Assembly: GCA_016938515.1 (NCBI GenBank)
Contig: JAFGUM010000259.1
Coordinates: 1 to 6,159 of the forward strand
DNA from: Spirochaetales bacterium
Lineage (GTDB): Bacteria > Spirochaetota > Spirochaetia > Treponematales > UBA12059
DNA length: 6,159 nt
Reading direction: 5' to 3'
The stretch's first letter is position 1, and each line of letters starts with the position of its first letter. The position numbers were made by a program, and so were the translations under genes. The notes below the pieces were generated by a model. It had not been told where the DNA came from. It worked only from the letters and a program-made list of their open reading frames with translations, and did not search any database. Of the stretch, positions 1 to 5,371 are shown one piece after another.

Positions 1-597
1 ACCATCAAGCTGGTCGGCGACCGGTACCGGCTGCCGCGGGAAGGGCGCGTCGTGCTGTTCCGTGGCGTTCATGGGCGAGACATGTCGGATCGCATTTTTG
101 GCCGCATCCTGCACAGGTTGCCGCCAGGATCACTGCTGGGGCTCGATGGGTACAACGTGCTCTTCACGGTGGCCAACTACCGCATGGGGCACCCGCTGTT
201 CGTGGGCACCGACGGATTGCTGCGCGACGCGGGCGGAGCCCACGGACGGTTTCCGAGCCGCTCGGTGTTCTGCGAGGCGCTGGAACTGGTTGTGTCCAGG
301 CTCGCAGAGCTGGAACCCTCCCGGGCTGCCTTCTTCTTGGACTCGCCCGTCTCGTCGAGCGGAGACCACGCCGCGGCGATTCGACAGGCTTGCGTCGAAG
401 CTGGTATCAACGCTACGGTGACCGTTGCCGTATCTGCTGACCCGCTGGTTCGCGACTACGTAGGCGACGCGGTGGCGACCGCTGACTCGGCCATCGTCCT
501 GGCCGCGCGGGTTCCCGTCTACGATCTGGCGCGGGACGTACTGGAGCGGCGCTTTTGCGTCCGGTTCTTTGAACTACGGGAAGTAATAAATAAATAG
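1..597 (+). CDS. DUF434/DUF5616 domain protein (5' end missing)
   Basis: The reading frame is open from the first base to the TAG at 595-597, so 198 residues are visible and the start lies outside the window; the GTG at 52 is internal. The first visible residues (KLVGDRYRLPREGRVVLFRGV) match what I recall of the DUF434 domain. The rest matches its usual C-terminal partner, DUF5616: LDGYNVL near visible residues 48-54, GTDGLLRD at 69-76, FFLDSPVSSSGD at 111-122, ATADSAIV at 159-166 and a final VYDLARDVLERRF. Family members are, from memory, about 220-240 residues, so only some tens of residues should be missing. The protein looks soluble, without a signal peptide or membrane segment in the visible part. 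The biochemical function is not established to my knowledge. The spaced Asp residues and the DGYN motif resemble PIN/NYN nuclease folds, but that is my inference. Family assignment is fairly sure; function is unknown. Confidence 0.82.
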   Translation, partial: TIKLVGDRYRLPREGRVVLFRGVHGRDMSDRIFGRILHRLPPGSLLGLDGYNVLFTVANYRMGHPLFVGTDGLLRDAGGAHGRFPSRSVFCEALELVVSRLAELEPSRAAFFLDSPVSSSGDHAAAIRQACVEAGINATVTVAVSADPLVRDYVGDAVATADSAIVLAARVPVYDLARDVLERRFCVRFFELREVINK

Positions 598-686
598 CAT
601 TAGTGCAACTTGGTTCCGCGCCGTACTGTGGACGAGTGGTGTCTGTTCATGTCAGGATGGGCGGTGCTGGTATCACCACGAATACC

Positions 687-693
687 GGGAGGA
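687..693 (+). promoter_or_regulatory. Ribosome binding site of the EamA transporter gene
   Basis: GGGAGGA lies just upstream of the ATG at 697, with a short spacer of three to four bases. It decides the start: the frame is open further upstream to a TTG at 610, but that codon has no purine-rich site and would add 29 residues that do not look like a transporter N-terminus. GGTAT (669-673) and ATACC (682-686) could pair and place a small hairpin directly next to this site; this may be chance. Confidence 0.75.
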
Positions 694-696
694 ACG

Positions 697-1599
697 ATGC
701 AGAAACCGACCCTCGACACCATCAAGGGAGTCGCCCTCGTCAACGTCGCCACCTGTGCGTGGGCGACGAATATCATAATCGGGCGCTACCTGAGCGGGCA
801 GATCGGGCCGCTCACCCTTACGGCGTCCCGCTACGTCGTCGCGTCGGTCGTGTTTGCGTTGCTGCTGCGGGGCAAGGCGCCCGAGGAACGAAAGCCGGGC
901 GTCGACCTGCGCCTGCTCATCGCGATGGCGCTTACCGGCGTCGTCGCGTTTGCGCCACTGCTGTACCTGGGGCTCAGGTTCACCACGGCGGTCAATGGTA
1001 CGCTGATGAACGGCCTGGGTCCATTGCTGACCGGGTTGTTCGCAGCGCTGCTCATCAAGGAGCCCTTTACGACTCGGCAGATAATCGGGTCGGTGGCGGC
1101 TCTCGCCGGCGTCGTCGTGCTGCTGTCAGGTGGCGTCGCTGCGTCTGGCGGCATAGGTGTAAACCCCGGCGACCTGCTTATACTCGTGGCGGTGACCATG
1201 TGGGCGCTGTACTCGGTCGCGGTGAGGAAGGTGGTCAAGCACCGCTCGCCGCTATCAGCCACCGCGCTGTCCATTTTTCTGGGCTTGCCGCTGCTCATTG
1301 TCGCCGCCATCGTCGAGTCTTCCTCCAACCCGGCGCAGTGGACCCCAGCCCTCGCGGGCACCATCATCTACCTCGGTGTGGTTCCCGCGGCTCTCGGCTT
1401 CTTCAGCTGGAACGCGGGCATCAAGTACCTGGGAGCCGGCGGCGCTATGGTCTTCTACAACACCTTGCCGCTGTACGGCGCGCTGTTCGGCTTCCTGTTC
1501 CTCGGTGAGACGCTTGGCCCGGCTCACCTGGCTGGAGGCGCCTTGATTCTGTCGGGAGGACTCGTCGCGGCTACAAGAAAGAAAACGGCGCTGTCTTGA
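697..1599 (+). CDS. EamA/DMT-superfamily transporter, 10 TM helices
   Basis: The product is 300 residues, the usual size for a full-length drug/metabolite transporter with two EamA repeats. Ten hydrophobic stretches are visible, at about residues 9-30, 38-58, 72-93, 99-120, 128-146, 158-176, 187-206, 219-240, 247-268 and 272-292. Helices 1-5 form the first repeat and 6-10 the second. Family hallmarks are seen: an Arg near the start of helix 2 (LTASRYV), a polar Asn/Gly stretch before helix 4 (TAVNGTLMNGLGPLLTGLFA), KEPFTTRQIIG before helix 5, and LPLYGALFGFLFLGETLGP before helix 10. The C-terminus is short and basic (AATRKKTALS), as expected for a cytoplasmic tail. It should be an inner-membrane carrier for a small metabolite or drug, but the substrate cannot be read from sequence. 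It follows the DUF434 gene by 99 bp on the same strand; no convincing promoter was found in the gap, so the two may share a transcript. Confidence 0.93.
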   Translation: MQKPTLDTIKGVALVNVATCAWATNIIIGRYLSGQIGPLTLTASRYVVASVVFALLLRGKAPEERKPGVDLRLLIAMALTGVVAFAPLLYLGLRFTTAVNGTLMNGLGPLLTGLFAALLIKEPFTTRQIIGSVAALAGVVVLLSGGVAASGGIGVNPGDLLILVAVTMWALYSVAVRKVVKHRSPLSATALSIFLGLPLLIVAAIVESSSNPAQWTPALAGTIIYLGVVPAALGFFSWNAGIKYLGAGGAMVFYNTLPLYGALFGFLFLGETLGPAHLAGGALILSGGLVAATRKKTALS

Positions 1600-1622
1600 C
1601 TATAAAATCCGCAGATTTCGTA

Positions 1623-1649
1623 GCGTTTCTTGCCATTTGCATGAAACGC
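1623..1649. promoter_or_regulatory. 27-bp imperfect palindrome, candidate operator
   Basis: The left arm GCGTTTC (1623-1629) is mirrored by GAAACGC (1643-1649). Inside, TGC (1631-1633) mirrors GCA (1639-1641), with a single T/T mismatch between the two paired blocks and a five-base centre CATTT. The candidate -35 element (1630-1635) lies within it. A dimeric repressor bound here would block the promoter. It could also form a hairpin ending the upstream transporter transcript, but no T-run follows. Symmetry is seen directly; operator function is inferred. Confidence 0.5.
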
Positions 1650-1657
1650 GATAAACT
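1630..1657 (+). promoter_or_regulatory. Candidate sigma-70-type promoter for the phosphatase-ARH gene
   Basis: TTGCCA (1630-1635, five of six consensus bases) is followed after 16 bp by TAAACT (1652-1657, four of six). Transcription would start near 1664, giving a short leader of about 20 bases before the start codon. The gap between the transporter stop (1599) and the next gene is AT-rich compared with the coding sequence around it. TATAAAAT at 1601-1608 is another -10-like string but has no fitting -35. Confidence 0.45.
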
Positions 1658-1681
1658 GCAGAGTCAATAATAAAGGATCGA

Positions 1682-3133
1682 ATGATGAACGTATCTGTTC
1701 CCGAAAAGCCTCTCGTTAGCAGTTACTGGGTCATTCCCGGCAAGCTGCTCGCCGGTGAGTATCCCCGCGAGGTTGCGGACTCCGCGTCCAGAGCTAGACT
1801 CGAGGCGATGATCCTGGCCGGGATCAGCACCTTCATAGACCTCACCACGCCCCGCGACGGGCTGGAACCGTATGCGGACTTACTCGATGCCGTCTCCAGG
1901 GGACACGCCAAAAGAATGTCCTTCGGTATCGATGACATGTCGGTGCCGTCGAGTCCGCGGCTGATGAAATCCATCCTCGACACCATAGACCGTGAGCTGG
2001 CTGCCGGGCATGGTGTGTACGTACACTGCTGGGGCGGCATAGGCAGGACAGGCACCGTCATCGGATGCTGGCTTAAACGGCACGGCCGTGATGATCTGCC
2101 ACAACTCTGGAAAACCAACCCGAAGTCAAAACAGTATCCCGATTCACCCCAGACCGACGAACAGCGTGCCTATATCGCCAGCTGGCCCAAACCCGCGGAC
2201 ACCGCGCTGCTCGCCAGGGCGCGGGGAGCCCTGATCGGGCAGCTCGCCGGCGATTCGCTCGGCAGCCTCGTCGAGTTCAGGAGCCCCGCCGATATCCTCA
2301 GTCAGTATCCCGAGGGCGTCCGGCAACTTGCCGCCGGCGGTACGTTTGGCATACTCGCCGGACAGCCGACCGATGACTCGGAGATGGCCTTGCTGCTCGC
2401 CCGCAGCCTGGTCGCCAACGGTAGCTTCGTCGCCGAGGACGTCCTGGGGCGGTACGTCTACTGGCTGGAGAGCGGACCCTTCGACTGCGGCAGTACCGTG
2501 CGCGCCTCCCTGCACGGCCGCCGCAACCCCGAGAGCCAGGCCAATGGCGCGCTGATGCGCGTCAGCCCGATCGGCATCGCGGGCGCCATGCTTCCCCTCG
2601 AGACGGTAGCCGCGTGGGCGGAAGCAGACGCGTCGCTGACCCATCCCAATCCGGTATGCCTGCAGGTAAACGCGCTGTACGCGATGGCCATAGCGACGGC
2701 GGTCCGCGAGGGCTGCACCCCTGAAGCTTTGTACCGCTCGATACACACCTGGGCTGAAGAGCGCTGTGTCGACAAAGCGGTGACGGATGCCATCGAGCGG
2801 GCGGAGACGGAAGCTCCGGCCGACTTCATGAGTCAGCAGGGCTGGGTGCTCATCGCCTTCCAGAACGCTCTGTTCCAGCTGCTCCATGCTGCCAGTTTCG
2901 AAGAAGGCGTCGTAGATACGGTGATGCGGGGCGGCGATACCGATACCAACGCCGCCATAGCCGGAGCCCTCTTGGGGGCCGTGCACGGAATCGACGCGGT
3001 TCCCGAGCAGTGGCTCGAGGCCATCCTCTCGTGCCGGCCATGGGAGGTGGATTCCCGCGTGCGCCATGCGCGCCCCGAGTGCTTCTGGCCTGTCGACGCG
3101 CTGGAACTGGCGGAGCGGCTGATCAGCCTGTAG
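1682..3133 (+). CDS. Fusion of Cys-based phosphatase-like domain and ADP-ribosylglycohydrolase
   Basis: The product has 483 residues. AAAGGA at 1672-1677 serves the start; two Met codons in a row (1682 and 1685) are both possible, and the second has the better spacing (7 bases). Residues about 12-165 form a tyrosine/dual-specificity phosphatase-like domain: WVIPGKLLAGEYP, a candidate general-acid Asp (D85 in IDDMSVPS) and an intact P-loop HCWGGIGRTG with C116 and R122 (CX5R). Residues about 177-483 form an ARH/DraG-type ADP-ribosylglycohydrolase: GALIGQLAGDSLGS (D191), TDDSEMALLLARSL (metal ligands T230, D231, D232), THPNP near H321, and GGDTDTNAAIAGALLGA (D419, D421, T422). ARH enzymes remove ADP-ribose from a target or cleave ADP-ribose-type metabolites with two Mg ions. 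Both active sites look complete, so both activities are plausible. No signal peptide or membrane helix is seen, so it should be cytoplasmic. The natural substrate is unknown; two-step handling of a phosphorylated ADP-ribose compound is only a guess. Confidence 0.92.
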   Translation: MMNVSVPEKPLVSSYWVIPGKLLAGEYPREVADSASRARLEAMILAGISTFIDLTTPRDGLEPYADLLDAVSRGHAKRMSFGIDDMSVPSSPRLMKSILDTIDRELAAGHGVYVHCWGGIGRTGTVIGCWLKRHGRDDLPQLWKTNPKSKQYPDSPQTDEQRAYIASWPKPADTALLARARGALIGQLAGDSLGSLVEFRSPADILSQYPEGVRQLAAGGTFGILAGQPTDDSEMALLLARSLVANGSFVAEDVLGRYVYWLESGPFDCGSTVRASLHGRRNPESQANGALMRVSPIGIAGAMLPLETVAAWAEADASLTHPNPVCLQVNALYAMAIATAVREGCTPEALYRSIHTWAEERCVDKAVTDAIERAETEAPADFMSQQGWVLIAFQNALFQLLHAASFEEGVVDTVMRGGDTDTNAAIAGALLGAVHGIDAVPEQWLEAILSCRPWEVDSRVRHARPECFWPVDALELAERLISL

Positions 3134-3137
3134 GATG

Positions 3138-3183
3138 CCTGCGGAAACTTCCGCCGAACCGCAGGTTCTGGACTATCGGCGGA
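3138..3183. repeat. Overlapping inverted repeats after the fusion gene
   Basis: CCTGCGG (3138-3144) pairs perfectly with CCGCAGG (3159-3165). GCGGAA (3141-3146) pairs with TTCCGC (3149-3154). TCCGCCGA (3150-3157) pairs with TCGGCGGA (3176-3183). These pairings compete, so the region could switch between folds. It begins only five bases after the stop codon at 3131-3133. It may act as a terminator or 3'-end stabiliser, but there is no U-run to make it a classical intrinsic terminator. Confidence 0.5.
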
Positions 3184-3321
3184 CAACGATTACGTGGGCC
3201 AGACGGAACAATCGTCGGCAAGAGCGCGAAAACCATACCATCCCCAGGAATGTCGGGGAAATTTCCAGATAATCGGGGGCCTCGGCTGGTAGTAGCTGTC
3301 AAGATCTGATCTGACAATTGA

Positions 3322-3356
3322 GCTAATTTTAAAAGTCGGTTGCTTTTAAAATTGGC
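3322..3356. terminator. Long AT-rich hairpin, possible bidirectional terminator
   Basis: AATTTTAAAAG (3325-3335) and CTTTTAAAATT (3343-3353) are a perfect 11-bp inverted repeat around the seven-base loop TCGGTTG. The stem extends outward by a T-G wobble and two more pairs (GC at 3322-3323 with GC at 3355-3356), giving 14-base arms. It sits between two converging genes, about 190 bp after one stop and 75 bp after the other. The T-runs lie inside the stem rather than after it, so termination is inferred from position and symmetry only. Confidence 0.45.
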
Positions 3357-3430
3357 ACTATAGAAAGTAATTAACACTACTCCGATCTATTCCGCTTGTT
3401 GGGACTTCCCCCCCATAGCCGGATGTACTA

Positions 3431-5371
3431 TCAGGCAGGCACGCCCACCCCTTCTTCCACCCCCAGAAACTGGCTCCGGTACAGGTCCGCGTAGAAGCCA
3501 TTGGCGGCGAGCAGACTATCATGGTTACCCTTCTCCACGATGCTGCCCTCGTTCATCACGAGGATGGTGTGCGCGTCGCGTATGGTTGACAGGCGGTGCG
3601 CTATGACGAAGCTCGTGCGCCCCTGCATCAGGCGTTCCATCGCCTTGCGCACGACCATCTCGGTGCGCGTGTCTACGGAGCTCGTCGCTTCATCCAGAAT
3701 CAGCACACGGGGATCGGCGAGGAAGGCGCGGGCAATCGTCAACAGCTGGCGCTGACCCTGCGACAGGTTGGACGCTTCCTCGTTGAGGACGGTGTCGTAG
3801 CCGTCGGGCAGGACGCGGATAAAGTGGTCCGCGTGTGCGGCGACGGCGGCCGCGACTATTTCGTCTTCGGTGGCGCCCTCTCGGCCGTAGGCGATGTTGT
3901 CGCGGATCGTTCCATTGAACAGCCACGTGTCTTGCAGCACCATGCCAAAGGCTCGCCTGAGCACGCCACGTGGTATGGCGCGGATGTTCACACCGCCTAC
4001 CGTTATGGCGCCATCGTCAAGCTCGTAGAAGCGCATCAGCAGGTTGACGAGGGTCGTTTTGCCTGCCCCGGTGGGGCCGACTATCGCTATCGTCTCACCA
4101 CAGGGAGCAGACAGGGACAGAGCTTCCATAAGAGCCCTGTCTTTGGTGTAGCCGAATGATATGGTTTCGAAGGCGACGTCTCCACATGCTTCATTAAAGG
4201 AGGCGAGCGTTTTGTCGTCTGGCTTCGCGTCTGGTAATTCTTCAGTTTCGTCGAGTAATTCGAAGACGCGCTCGGATGCTGCCACCGTCGATTGCAGAAC
4301 GTTGGCTATGTTCGCGGTTTGTATTATGGGCTGGGTAAACTGCCGGGCATACTGGATGAACGCCTGAATATCACCAAGCGTTATCAGGCGCCGTGCCGCC
4401 ATGAAGCCCCCGATGGCCGCTATGAGAACGTACCCGACGTTGTTGATGAAGTTCATGACCGGCATGATGATACCGCTTATAAACTGGGCTTTCCACGCGA
4501 CGTTGTACAGTTTTTTGTTTACCTGTTCAAAGCGTTGTACCGACTCGCTCTCGTAGCCAAAGGCCTTTACGACGGGGTGCCCCGAGTACATTTCCTCGAC
4601 GTGGCCGTTGAGTTCGCCGAGCAGCTTTTGCTGGCTTTTGTAGTAACCCTGCGAGCGCTTTGTTACAAACGACGTGGCGAGTATGTAGAATGGCAGGGTT
4701 GCCAGAGCGACCAGGGACAACTGCCAGCTTATGGTAAACATCATGATAACGCTGCCAAGGAGGGTTACCGTCGAAGTAACTATCTGCACCAGACTTTGCT
4801 GCAGGCTCGTTGCTATGAGATCCACGTCGTTGGTCACGCGGGACAGGATTTCTCCGTGGGTGCGGCCGTCAAAGAATCGCAGGGGCAGGCGTGACAGTTT
4901 CTTGTCTATGGCTTTGCGCAGGGAGTACACCGTTTTTTGCGCTATCGAAGCCATGACGAGTTGCGTCGCGTAGCTGAATCCAGCTGACGCCAGGTAGAGA
5001 CCGAGGAGAATGCCGAGTATGGTGCCTATGCGGCTGTAGTCTATAGCCGCGCTCGGAACGCCCCTGGCAATCGCGCTGGCGCCTTCGAACAGAATGGTTA
5101 TGGCGGAACCGAGTATTTTGGGCCCGGAAATGGAAAAAATGGTGCTGAGTATGGCCAGAAGGAAAACAAATAGAATAGCGCCAGCGTAGGGTTTGAGGTA
5201 GTCCGCCAGGCGTCGCAGCGAACCTTTGAAGTTCTTTGCCTTTTCCACCGGTACGCCCATGCCGTGCCCTGGACCGGCTCCGGGACCCCGCCCCATCACA
5301 GCTCCTGGCCTGGACATCGGGTTCTGCTCGCGCTGCGGCTGTTGTCGGCTGTTGCCGGCTTTGTCGCTCAT
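3431..5371 (-). CDS. Heterodimeric ABC exporter half-transporter, consensus-site subunit (LmrD/BmrD/TM288-like)
   Basis: The product has 646 residues: a permease domain fused to an ATPase domain, as in type-IV (B-family) ABC exporters. Residues 1-45 are a Gly/Pro/Met/Arg-rich leader. Helices lie at about 62-83, 116-138, 194-213, 216-236, 297-325 and 334-356. The ATPase domain shows Walker A GPTGAGKTT (432-440), Q-loop Q480, signature LSQGQ (536-540), Walker B VLILDE with catalytic E561, and switch H592. LSQGQ instead of LSGGQ is typical of the partner that supplies the signature half of the degenerate site in heterodimers. AGGAGGA at 5378-5384 lies six bases before the start. The ATG at 5371 overlaps the stop of the upstream gene (ATGA), which points to translational coupling. 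With that gene it should form a membrane exporter for drugs, lipids or peptides; the substrate is not readable from sequence. Confidence 0.95.
   Translation of the reverse strand: MSDKAGNSRQQPQREQNPMSRPGAVMGRGPGAGPGHGMGVPVEKAKNFKGSLRRLADYLKPYAGAILFVFLLAILSTIFSISGPKILGSAITILFEGASAIARGVPSAAIDYSRIGTILGILLGLYLASAGFSYATQLVMASIAQKTVYSLRKAIDKKLSRLPLRFFDGRTHGEILSRVTNDVDLIATSLQQSLVQIVTSTVTLLGSVIMMFTISWQLSLVALATLPFYILATSFVTKRSQGYYKSQQKLLGELNGHVEEMYSGHPVVKAFGYESESVQRFEQVNKKLYNVAWKAQFISGIIMPVMNFINNVGYVLIAAIGGFMAARRLITLGDIQAFIQYARQFTQPIIQTANIANVLQSTVAASERVFELLDETEELPDAKPDDKTLASFNEACGDVAFETISFGYTKDRALMEALSLSAPCGETIAIVGPTGAGKTTLVNLLMRFYELDDGAITVGGVNIRAIPRGVLRRAFGMVLQDTWLFNGTIRDNIAYGREGATEDEIVAAAVAAHADHFIRVLPDGYDTVLNEEASNLSQGQRQLLTIARAFLADPRVLILDEATSSVDTRTEMVVRKAMERLMQGRTSFVIAHRLSTIRDAHTILVMNEGSIVEKGNHDSLLAANGFYADLYRSQFLGVEEGVGVPA

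Larger units (their letters stand above)
3134..3430. other. Convergent intergenic region, no gene recognised
   Basis: This lies between the stop of the plus-strand fusion gene and the stop of the minus-strand ABC gene, so it should hold terminators and no promoter is needed. No open frame here has a convincing start or family resemblance. The left part (to about 3290) is GC-rich and full of short inverted repeats, including a perfect palindrome GGAAATTTCC at 3257-3266. That palindrome differs by one base from GGAAACTTCC at 3143-3152. The right part (about 3297-3395) is AT-rich and carries TGTCA/TGACA arms (3297-3301, 3312-3316) and a long hairpin. A run of seven C lies at 3408-3414. Confidence 0.8.

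Noticed and set aside
610..696. Upstream TTG start for the transporter
   Set aside because: No Shine-Dalgarno sequence precedes 610, and the extra 29 residues are not hydrophobic in the family pattern. The ATG at 697 has GGGAGGA directly upstream.
603..1508. A 301-residue open frame on the plus strand overlapping the transporter gene
   Set aside because: It is rich in Arg/Gly/Ala with no hydrophobic pattern or family motif, whereas the overlapping frame gives a textbook EamA transporter. It is a high-GC shadow frame.
1601..1608. TATAAAAT as the -10 box of the fusion gene promoter
   Set aside because: No acceptable -35 lies 15-19 bp upstream. The TTGCCA/TAAACT pair nearer the start fits better.
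2144..3067. A 307-residue minus-strand open frame opposite the fusion gene
   Set aside because: It lies antisense to a strongly recognised ARH domain, has no ribosome binding site or known domain, and its length is explained by high-GC antisense bias.
3123..3377. A small minus-strand open frame (84 residues) in the convergent gap
   Set aside because: It has no clear ribosome binding site and runs through several inverted repeats; it looks like translation of structured non-coding DNA. It would be reconsidered if homologues with conserved reading frame were found.
3596..4894. Plus-strand open frames of 187 and 200 residues opposite the ABC gene
   Set aside because: They are the mirror of the ATPase and membrane domains of the minus-strand ABC gene; composition is Arg/Val/Gln-rich without motifs.
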